NCBI GenBank assembly: GCA_035629935.1
Contig: DASQLQ010000167.1
Location: forward strand, 1 to 13,232
Source of the DNA: DASQLQ01 sp035629935
GTDB lineage: Bacteria; Actinomycetota; CADDZG01; WHSQ01
DNA: 13,232 nt
Reading direction: 5' to 3'
Shown here: piece by piece, positions 1 to 5,011 of the stretch
Numbering within the stretch: the stretch's first letter is position 1
Layout of the letters: each line of letters opens with the position of its first letter
Made by a program: the position numbers and the translations under genes
Notes under the pieces: model-generated
Databases searched by the model: none
What the model was told of the DNA's origin: nothing
What the model saw: only the letters and a program-made list of their open reading frames with translations

Positions 1-120
1 GAGCCAGACGAGCTTCGGCAGGTTGCGGACGAGGGATTCATCGGTCGAGATGACGTCGATGATGCAATAGATCCAGAGGGCCAGGATGACCAGCCCGAGT
101 AGTCCCCCGCCATAGAACAT
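1..120 (-). CDS. PLDc_N-like small membrane protein, N-terminal part (cut by window edge)
   Basis: Only the first 40 residues lie in the window. The reading frame begins with ATG at 118-120 and runs open to base 1. Residues about 5-24 form one hydrophobic membrane segment ending in ALWIYCIIDVIS. This is followed by a short polar stretch and then LPKLVWL, where a second segment should start. That pattern (an Ile-Asp-Val after the first helix, then a Lys-Leu-Val-Trp entry into a second helix) is what I recognise from the PLDc_N family (phospholipase D/cardiolipin synthase N-terminal-like two-helix domain). Stand-alone PLDc_N proteins are common in actinobacteria and their function is not established. 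No clear Shine-Dalgarno sequence precedes the ATG. The gene lies 40 bp downstream of the CocE-type hydrolase on the same strand. Family call is moderate; reality of the gene is likely. Confidence 0.6.
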   Translation of the reverse strand, partial: MFYGGGLLGLVILALWIYCIIDVISTDESLVRNLPKLVWL

Positions 121-160
121 CCGACCAGCCTACGAGGTCGACGTGCGGGACCGTGGTCGC

Positions 161-1813
161 TTAGCGACGTCGCTTGAGGCGGGGCGGGAACTTCCCCTTG
201 ACTGTGTTGGCCTTGATCACGTCCTTCTCGATCATCGGCTCGGGCACGTTCTGCATCGCCTGTGCCGGTCGACCTTCGAGGTTCGAGCGACGTTTGAACC
301 GAAGGAACGGGAACTGGATCGCGCCTTTCGAGATCGCGACCGTTGCTCCGGTGTGGGTGGGTGTGAACCAGGAGCTATCCGAACCCGAGATGAAGACGCC
401 GAATCGGTGACCCTTGGCCAATCTCCAATCCTCGGGATAGAGCTCGAAGGTGAGTCGCTCGTCCTCTCCTACTAATGACGCGCCGCGCGTGATGAGACGC
501 GCGTCTCCCTTGGGATCGACGTCGTAGACCAGTGCGACGAGGTTCGCTTGAGCGAGCTGGTCGGTAACGTCCACCGAGAGCTCGGGTAAACCGGCGAAAT
601 GAAGGTCGTAGGGAGCCCGGGGGGTGAAGCTCCAGATGCCGTCCCCGGGTGAATCGGCTGAGTTCATCGGGTCGTCGGTGTACTCGCCGGCCTTCAAACG
701 GAATCGATGCAGCTTGGCGTCGCGCGGGGGCCAGGCTGCTTCCTTCCGCCACTCGCCGTTGCTGTCCTGGATCTCCGTCGCAGGGAAGCGCTTCAGCGGC
801 AGGCCTTTGAGGTAGTGGTCGAGCCACGCCATCGCCTCGTTCATGAATCCATCGCGGCCCACGAGCTTGTCCTCGTTGCCGCGCACGTGGTCGTACTGGC
901 CGAACCAGCCGCGCTTCGGACCTTGCAGAGCCGTCCACACGTCCATGAAGTTGTCCGGTTTCGTGTTCGCGTCGAGGAACCCGTGCGACCAGAGCACCGG
1001 CACCGTGCTGGCGCCTGCGGCCTCGCGGATGTCTCGCTCCATCCAGTAGTCGGTCGAGTGATCGCCGATGGCGGCCTGAGTCCCGTTGTTCGCGTAACAG
1101 TCGGGGTTCGTCGCGGTTCCCTTCGCCGGATAGATGAACTCCTCGGGCGGGGAATCGTTGGCGCTCGGCGGGGTCAGGTCGTAATCGCCGTATAGCCCGG
1201 GCGTCGCGTACCAACCGGCGTCGTAGTGAACGCCGTTCATGAAGAAGCCTTTGTAACCCTCGATGAGCGGTGACTGGATGATCGCGGCCTCGAGGCCCTT
1301 GGGCTTGTGCGCGAGCGCCATCACCTGGGTCCACGCGTCGTAACTCTTGCCCCACATCCCGACGCGACCGTTGGACCAAGCTTGCTCGGCAGCCCACTCG
1401 ACGGCAGACGCAGCGTCCATCTGCTCGCCGGCGCCGCCGAGGTCGTAGCAACCATCGCTACCGCCGTAACCACGTGAGTCGACCTGGATGTATGCGTAGC
1501 CACGCTTGAAGATCTTGCCTTCGTCGATCAGGTCCTGGAAGCGCATCACGGGGCCTTCGCGCGTGGGGGTTGGGGGGGCCGAACCGCCGGAGCCGAAATA
1601 GGGGCCGATCGACAGGATCACTGGATGGCGTTCGTTCTCCTCGCGATCCTTGGGAAGGAAAACATCGGCGTGAAGCATCGTGCCGTCCTCGGAGGCGAAG
1701 TAGACCTGGGTCCAGGTTGCGTCCTCGGGGACGGGGTCGGCGACCGCAGTGGTGAAGGGGAGGACGGAGGCGACCAGAGCAAGCAGTAGCACGAACGAAG
1801 TCCGGATGCGCAT
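161..1813 (-). CDS. Secreted CocE/NonD-family hydrolase (X-Pro dipeptidyl-peptidase S15-like)
   Basis: A 550-aa alpha/beta-hydrolase of the CocE/NonD (peptidase S15) family, which hydrolyses esters or amides; the substrate cannot be told. Residues 1-25 form a signal peptide (basic MRIR, hydrophobic core, likely AVA|DP cleavage after residue 25), so the enzyme is probably exported. The catalytic domain covers about 35-340. DSRGYGGSDG is at 112-121. The nucleophile elbow GKSYDA gives Ser157, and the likely acid and base are Asp281 (LDANTKP) and His309 (QYDHVRGN). A C-terminal beta-sandwich like that of X-Pro dipeptidyl-peptidases spans about 365-505. The tail is basic and ends in RLKRRR. I chose ATG 1811-1813 because it starts the signal peptide. 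The same frame stays open through the upstream tRNA, but that extension is tRNA sequence. No strong ribosome-binding site is visible. The elbow ends in Ala where many relatives have Gly. Confidence 0.88.
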   Translation of the reverse strand: MRIRTSFVLLLALVASVLPFTTAVADPVPEDATWTQVYFASEDGTMLHADVFLPKDREENERHPVILSIGPYFGSGGSAPPTPTREGPVMRFQDLIDEGKIFKRGYAYIQVDSRGYGGSDGCYDLGGAGEQMDAASAVEWAAEQAWSNGRVGMWGKSYDAWTQVMALAHKPKGLEAAIIQSPLIEGYKGFFMNGVHYDAGWYATPGLYGDYDLTPPSANDSPPEEFIYPAKGTATNPDCYANNGTQAAIGDHSTDYWMERDIREAAGASTVPVLWSHGFLDANTKPDNFMDVWTALQGPKRGWFGQYDHVRGNEDKLVGRDGFMNEAMAWLDHYLKGLPLKRFPATEIQDSNGEWRKEAAWPPRDAKLHRFRLKAGEYTDDPMNSADSPGDGIWSFTPRAPYDLHFAGLPELSVDVTDQLAQANLVALVYDVDPKGDARLITRGASLVGEDERLTFELYPEDWRLAKGHRFGVFISGSDSSWFTPTHTGATVAISKGAIQFPFLRFKRRSNLEGRPAQAMQNVPEPMIEKDVIKANTVKGKFPPRLKRRR

Positions 1814-1862
1814 AAGGGGACAATTCGCCCTCGGGCCGGGCTTCCCTCCCCGATGTTTCGAG

Positions 1863-1935
1863 TGGACCCGATCGGGATCGAACCGATTGCCTCCGCCATG
1901 CCATGGCGGCGCTCTACCAAGTGAGCTACGGGCCC
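1863..1935 (-). tRNA. tRNA-Ala (anticodon GGC)
   Basis: The 73-nt cloverleaf folds fully. The 7-bp acceptor is GGGCCCG with CGGGTCC, including the G3:U70 wobble pair that is the main alanine identity element, and A73 is the discriminator. The D stem is GCTC/GAGC with an 8-nt loop containing GG. The anticodon stem is CCGCC/GGCGG with loop ATGGCAT (anticodon GGC). The variable loop has 5 nt, and the T arm is ATCGG-TTCGATC-CCGAT. CCA is not encoded; the next bases are CTC. It lies 49 bp upstream of the CocE-type gene on the same strand. Confidence 0.96.
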
Positions 1936-1945
1936 GGAGCGGCAC

Positions 1946-1951
1946 AGTGTA
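1946..1951 (-). promoter_or_regulatory. Possible -10 box for tRNA-Ala
   Basis: TACACT on the minus strand sits 10 bp upstream of the mature tRNA 5' end, a usual distance. A GTGACA that could be a -35 (1965-1970) is only 13 bp further upstream, shorter than the normal 16-18 bp, so the pair is not convincing. Inference from position and weak sequence match only. Confidence 0.3.
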
Positions 1952-2032
1952 AGGGGAGATCGATTGTCACACCCCCTCCCTAATCTGACCCTGTGAACCC
2001 GCTCGGAGATCGGAACCCGAGCTGAGGCAGCC

Positions 2033-2434
2033 GTGATACTCGCTCTCGCCTCTCTCGGACGAGACGTGCTCGTGCCCTTCGGTCCACGCCGGTACGACGT
2101 CGCTTTCGAAGACGGCGAGGGTCTTAGGAAGGTTCAGTGCAAAGCCGGTCGCGAGCGGAATGGGGTTATCCAGTTCAAGACTTCCAATACCGGGCCCGGG
2201 CCCCTACGGGATTATCGCGACGATGCACATTTCTTCGGTGTCTACTGCCACGCTCGAGGCGAGGTCTACCTCGTCCCGGTCGCGGATGTGCCGTCCCGTG
2301 GCGCCCACCTCCGCCTTCGGCCGGCCCGCAATGGACAGCGCGCGGGCGTCCGGATGGCAGCTCCATATCTGATCGCGAAAGACGTGATCCCCGACTGCAT
2401 CTGGGTGCCACCCCGACTGCCGTTCGACGATTGA
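2033..2434 (+). CDS. Small PD-(D/E)XK endonuclease-like protein (PDDEXK_5 type), N-terminus probably disrupted
   Basis: The 133-aa product resembles the PD-(D/E)XK family that includes the cyanobacterial intron enzyme I-Ssp6803I and many small orphan proteins. LGRDVLVPFGPRRYD (8-22) supplies the metal-binding Asp22. VQCK (34-37) supplies Gln35 and Lys37. GVYCHARGEVYLVPV (about 68-83) is a typical later block. The start is a problem. The frame remains open back to 1997 and reads ...IGTRAEAA just before the GTG at 2033. That adds the Glu expected about 24 residues before Asp22, but no start codon exists there and TGA closes the frame at 1994-1996. GTG 2033 has a partial ribosome-binding site (GAGG, 2024-2027). 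Alternatively a GTG at 1993 would join if one A were removed near 1996-1997. The stop codon lies inside the -35 of the ars promoter. No intron or restriction partner is visible; its role is unknown. Confidence 0.72.
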   Translation: MILALASLGRDVLVPFGPRRYDVAFEDGEGLRKVQCKAGRERNGVIQFKTSNTGPGPLRDYRDDAHFFGVYCHARGEVYLVPVADVPSRGAHLRLRPARNGQRAGVRMAAPYLIAKDVIPDCIWVPPRLPFDD

Positions 2435-2458
2435 CATCGACGTTTGTCGATGTATAGA
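2431..2458 (+). promoter_or_regulatory. Promoter of the arsR-arsM-arsC operon
   Basis: A perfect TTGACA (-35, 2431-2436) is separated by 16 bp from TATAGA (-10, 2453-2458). The expected transcription start, 7-9 bp downstream, falls at about 2465-2467, that is at the ATG of arsR (2467). No ribosome-binding sequence precedes that ATG, so the first gene is probably translated from a leaderless mRNA. The -35 overlaps the last codon and stop (TGA 2432-2434) of the upstream nuclease-like gene. Confidence 0.8.
2435..2452 (+). promoter_or_regulatory. Likely ArsR operator (perfect 7-bp inverted repeat in the promoter spacer)
   Basis: CATCGAC (2435-2441) and GTCGATG (2446-2452) are perfect inverted repeats around a 4-bp centre, and they fill the -35/-10 spacer. 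A repressor bound here would block RNA polymerase. It is the expected place for an ArsR/SmtB site, directly upstream of arsR. Assignment to ArsR is inference from position and symmetry. Confidence 0.7.
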
Positions 2459-2475
2459 ATCGATACATGTCGATG
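2459..2475 (+). promoter_or_regulatory. Second, imperfect dyad over the arsR start codon
   Basis: ATCGA (2459-2463) and TCGAT (2470-2474) form an inverted repeat around a 6-bp centre, spanning the predicted transcription start and the ATG. GTCGATG at 2469-2475 repeats the right arm of the upstream operator (2446-2452) with a 23-bp offset, close to two helical turns. It could be a second ArsR half-site or weaker operator. Confidence 0.45.
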
Positions 2476-2802
2476 AATGTGGAGCTGGTCCCCGCCAACT
2501 GTTGCGTACCCCTTGATGCCCCTCAGGTGAGCGAATCGGAGGTCACGGCTACGGCCGATCTATTCAAGGCCCTCGCCGACCCGCACCGGGTGAAGATCGT
2601 CAATCTGCTGGCCAACGCGGCCGAGCCCGTCTGCGTGTGCGAGATCACCCCCCACCTGGGTCTGGCTCAGGCCACCACGAGCTTCCATCTCAAGAAGCTC
2701 GCCTCGTCCGGGCTCCTCCGACGGGAACAAAGGGGGACCTGGGCCTACTACTCGATCGATAAGGAAGCGATGGACCGGCTGCGAACAGTGGTCGACTATT
2801 AG
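2467..2802 (+). CDS. arsR: ArsR/SmtB-family arsenic-responsive repressor
   Basis: A 111-aa winged-helix repressor of the ArsR/SmtB family that should bind the dyads just upstream and release DNA on binding As(III). Residues about 28-100 contain the fold: LFKALADPHRVKIVNLL is the dimer/support helix region, LAQATTSFHLKKLASSGLL the recognition helix, and RREQRGTWAYYSI the wing. Candidate thiolate ligands are Cys12-Cys13 near the N-terminus plus Cys56 and Cys58 in VCVCEI. An adjacent N-terminal Cys pair plus a Cys near 55 is the layout reported for Corynebacterium glutamicum ArsR, while CVC is also reminiscent of the classical ELCVCDL site. The ATG at 2467 lies at the predicted transcription start; an alternative ATG is two codons further on. 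The stop codon overlaps the ribosome-binding site of arsM, so the genes are translationally close. Confidence 0.93.
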   Translation: MSMNVELVPANCCVPLDAPQVSESEVTATADLFKALADPHRVKIVNLLANAAEPVCVCEITPHLGLAQATTSFHLKKLASSGLLRREQRGTWAYYSIDKEAMDRLRTVVDY

Positions 2803-2813
2803 GAGGTTGGATC

Positions 2814-3578
2814 ATGAGTGATGTGAGGGACGAAGTAAGGGAGCGCTACGCAGAGGCCGCGAAGGCGGTTGGCAAGAACGCGCCTGAAGAGTCGGCCGCG
2901 CTGGCTTCGAACTGCTGCGGCGAGTCGGGGGCCGGGTGTTGCGACACTCCGGTCTTCGGATCCAGCCTGTACTCGGCAGTCGACGACGACACGATCCCGG
3001 ACACCGCCCTCCTGGCGAGCCTCGGTTGCGGCAACCCCACAGCCGTCGCGGATCTTCGTCTGGGTGAGACCGTTCTCGACCTCGGCTCTGGCGGCGGTAT
3101 CGACGTCCTGTTGTCGGCGAAGCGTGTCGGCCCGACCGGTAAGGCGTACGGTCTCGACATGACCGACGAGATGCTCGAGCTCGCTCGCGAGAACCAGCAG
3201 AAGGCCGGCGTCGACAACGTCGAGTTCCTCAAGGGTTACATCGAGGAGGTTCCACTTCCAGATGCCAGCGTCGACGTCATCATCTCGAACTGCGTGATCA
3301 ACCTGGCGAGCGACAAGCAAGCGGTGTTCACAGAGATGCATCGCGTGCTCAAGCCGTCCGGCCGGGTCGGCGTCAGTGACGTCGTGGCTGCGAACGAGCT
3401 GACTCCCGAGCAGCGAGCCGAGCGTGGCAGCTATGTCGGGTGCATCGCCGGAGCACTGTCCTTCGAGGAGTACGAGGCCGGCCTAAAAGGCGCTGGGTTC
3501 ACTAACGTCCACATCTCCCCCACCCACGGAGTCGGAGACGGCATGTTTGCGGCGATCGTCAAAGCGACGAAGGCCTGA
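2814..3578 (+). CDS. arsM: Arsenite S-adenosylmethionine methyltransferase
   Basis: A 254-aa class I SAM-dependent methyltransferase that converts As(III) to methylated arsenicals in the cytoplasm. The SAM-binding glycine motif is VLDLGSGGGIDVLL (87-100), followed by the acidic YGLDM (112-116). Cysteines expected for arsenite binding are present: Cys72 (LGCGNP), Cys160 (SNCVINL) and Cys210 (VGCIAG), matching the spacing of Cys72, Cys174 and Cys224 in the algal CmArsM family. The N-terminus also carries two CC pairs (34-35 and 42-43), one of which may play the part of the fourth conserved cysteine. An AGGAGG at 2801-2806, overlapping the arsR stop, lies 7 bp before the ATG. The TGA stop shares one base with the proposed arsC ATG (TGATG). 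ArsM next to ArsR and ArsC makes the substrate assignment firm. Confidence 0.94.
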   Translation: MSDVRDEVRERYAEAAKAVGKNAPEESAALASNCCGESGAGCCDTPVFGSSLYSAVDDDTIPDTALLASLGCGNPTAVADLRLGETVLDLGSGGGIDVLLSAKRVGPTGKAYGLDMTDEMLELARENQQKAGVDNVEFLKGYIEEVPLPDASVDVIISNCVINLASDKQAVFTEMHRVLKPSGRVGVSDVVAANELTPEQRAERGSYVGCIAGALSFEEYEAGLKGAGFTNVHISPTHGVGDGMFAAIVKATKA

Positions 3579-4048
3579 TGTTCCGAACCGCCTCGATCAG
3601 GAACCAGGTGAACGTCCGATCACCGTCGGGCGAAGGAAAAGAAGTGCCCACCGTCCTCTTCGTGTGCGTTCATAACGCCGGGCGTTCCCGGATGGCCGAG
3701 ACGTTCTTCAACGACCTGGCCCATGGCAGGTTCCGAGGCATCTCCGCCGGCACCGAGCCCGCCGATCAACCCCACCCGGAAGTCGTGTCGTCGATGGCCG
3801 AGATCGGTCACACGGTTCACCCCGGTCCAGGCACGATGCTCACGGCCGAGCTCGCAGACGAGGCCGTCCGAGTCATAGGGATGGGCTGCGATGTCGAGCG
3901 AGCGTGTCCCGCGCTATCCGTGCCGCTGGACGACTGGGAACTGCCCGACCCCAAGGGGGCTCCATTGGACGAGGTTGCTGCCATCCGCGACGAGATCGAA
4001 AGACGCGTTCGTAACCTGATCGCCGAGCTTGATCGGAACCCGGTTTAG
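3578..4048 (+). CDS. arsC: Arsenate reductase, low-molecular-weight phosphatase-like class
   Basis: Reduces arsenate to arsenite, supplying the substrate of ArsM. The phosphatase P-loop is CVHNAGRS, with nucleophile Cys30 and Arg36 (C-x5-R). Redox cysteines are Cys104 and Cys110 in GMGCDVERACP, and DDWELPDPKG (118-127) is the usual Asp-containing loop before the last helix. This is the thioredoxin/mycothiol-linked LMW-PTP type, not the glutaredoxin type. The start is uncertain. ATG 3578 overlaps the arsM stop but has only a weak ribosome-binding site and adds 22 residues not usual for the family. GTG 3644, preceded by AAGGA, would give a 134-aa protein starting VPTVLFVC, close to normal family length. 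The second cysteine spacing (five residues between) differs by one from the classical plasmid pI258 enzyme. It ends tail-to-tail with the minus-strand gene, with 4 bp of overlap. Confidence 0.9.
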   Translation: MFRTASIRNQVNVRSPSGEGKEVPTVLFVCVHNAGRSRMAETFFNDLAHGRFRGISAGTEPADQPHPEVVSSMAEIGHTVHPGPGTMLTAELADEAVRVIGMGCDVERACPALSVPLDDWELPDPKGAPLDEVAAIRDEIERRVRNLIAELDRNPV

Positions 4049-4641
4049 GACTGAGGGCTGCTCGGCGCGGCTCCGCCCCCGCCCCCACCGCCGCCACTCC
4101 CACGGCCACGACGGCGTTTTCTGCGACGCGGAGCTTTCTCTCGTCGTGCTCCCCCGTCACCTTGTCCCCGCGACCTCATCAAAGGAGCAGCCGGCGCTTT
4201 CTCGCGGATGGGAACATCGGTATCACCGGGAGCGCGACCTTGCTCTTTGTCATTGGGCGTCTCCTCGACGACCATCGTCTGCTCGCCCCGGCCTTCTCGC
4301 TCCTCTAGAACCTTGATCGTGATGCGGTACTCCTGTGGATACTGGGGGACGCCCCATACGGACTGAAGCTCACCGATGATCTCGTCGAGGTCCTGTCCAT
4401 CGGGCGGCGCCGACAACGTGGTCGGTCTTTCTTTAGGAAGAGCTCTGACAAGTTCCTCGGATGAAGAGGGAGAAGCGGAGTCTTGCGACCGACCCCTGCG
4501 CCCCCGCCGCCGCCGAGCCCGGCGCTGCGGCGAAGCATCCTGTTTCGCAGATTCTCTCCGTACGCCCTGCTTGCCGGCTTGTTCCGAGGGCTGACCGCCC
4601 GAGCGACGACGTCTACGTCGCCTTCGCCGCGGCTGGCTCAT
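4045..4641 (-). CDS. Unrecognised highly basic Arg/Gly-rich protein downstream of rsfS
   Basis: I do not recognise this 198-aa protein. The N-terminus has nine arginines in a row (5-13) and more basic clusters to about residue 51. A less biased core lies at about 62-127, including DLDEIIGELQSVWGVP (84-99) and YRITIKVLEERE (105-116), the latter probably a beta strand. The C-terminal tail has a basic PRRRKRRRGR cluster (171-180) and eight glycines (183-190). The nine arginines use all six Arg codons, so this is protein-level selection rather than a triplet expansion. ATG 4639-4641 is supported by a purine-rich AAGGGGGG about 5 bp upstream. The start lies 29 bp inside the end of rsfS, consistent with co-transcription. 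Such tails usually bind RNA or other polyanions; a ribosome- or RNA-linked role is inference from composition and operon position only. Confidence 0.7.
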   Translation of the reverse strand: MSQPRRRRRRRRRSGGQPSEQAGKQGVRRESAKQDASPQRRARRRRGRRGRSQDSASPSSSEELVRALPKERPTTLSAPPDGQDLDEIIGELQSVWGVPQYPQEYRITIKVLEEREGRGEQTMVVEETPNDKEQGRAPGDTDVPIREKAPAAPLMRSRGQGDGGARREKAPRRRKRRRGRGSGGGGGGGGAAPSSPQS

Positions 4642-5011
4642 CGAACCCCCCTTCGCTTATCTCGATCTTGGGAGCGTCGGCCCACAAGCGTTCCAAGTCG
4701 TAGTACTCCCTGTCCTGCGCTTGAAAGACGTGCACCACAAAGTCCACATAGTCGAGGAGAACCCAGTTCGCTTCCCTTTCTCCCTCTCGACGGTACGGCT
4801 TCATCGAATGGCTTTCGCGTAGACACCGCTCGACCTCGTCGGCGATCGTGCGGACCTGGCGATCGCTCTGGGCATGACAGATCAGGAAAAAGTCCGTGAT
4901 CACGAGTTGCTTCGACACGTCGAGGATCACGACGTTCTGAGCCGTTTTCGAAGATGCAGCATTTGCTGCATCGAGCACCGGGCCTATGCGGCCGTCCCGT
5001 TCCTGTATCAA
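4613..5011 (-). CDS. rsfS: Ribosomal silencing factor RsfS (Iojap/DUF143)
   Basis: A 132-aa RsfS-family protein that binds L14 on the 50S subunit and blocks subunit joining when nutrients are scarce. Family blocks are clear: ILDVSKQLVITDFFLIC (29-45), SDRQVRTIADEVE (49-61), then YRREGEREANWVLLDYVDFVVHVFQAQDREYYDLERLW (about 73-110). The C-terminal tail FDEPAAAKAT is short. The frame starts at TTG 5009-5011, which overlaps the stop of the upstream LCP gene by 3 bp (TTGA, 4-nt unit). An in-frame GTG at 4976-4978 is an alternative 11 codons further in. Neither has a strong ribosome-binding site, so reinitiation from the LCP stop is likely. The end overlaps the basic-protein gene by 29 bp. Confidence 0.93.
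   Translation of the reverse strand: MIQERDGRIGPVLDAANAASSKTAQNVVILDVSKQLVITDFFLICHAQSDRQVRTIADEVERCLRESHSMKPYRREGEREANWVLLDYVDFVVHVFQAQDREYYDLERLWADAPKIEISEGGFDEPAAAKAT

Noticed and set aside
375..1451. 358-codon Arg-rich minus-strand frame inside the hydrolase
   Set aside because: Alternative frame of the CocE-type gene with typical out-of-frame Arg-rich composition.
1814..1945. N-terminal extension of the CocE-type hydrolase to 594 residues
   Set aside because: The extension translates the tRNA-Ala gene and a spacer; the ATG at 1811-1813 begins a proper signal peptide.
1863..4048. Genomic island inserted at tRNA-Ala carrying the nuclease and ars genes
   Set aside because: No integrase, no repeat of the tRNA 3' end, and the genes lie on the 5' side of the tRNA, while integration normally uses the 3' end. 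Codon use looks like that of the neighbours.
4561..4641. Simple CGN triplet expansion behind the Arg run
   Set aside because: The nine arginines are encoded by CGG, CGA, AGG, CGA, CGT, AGA, CGT, CGT and CGC, which is not a repeat tract.
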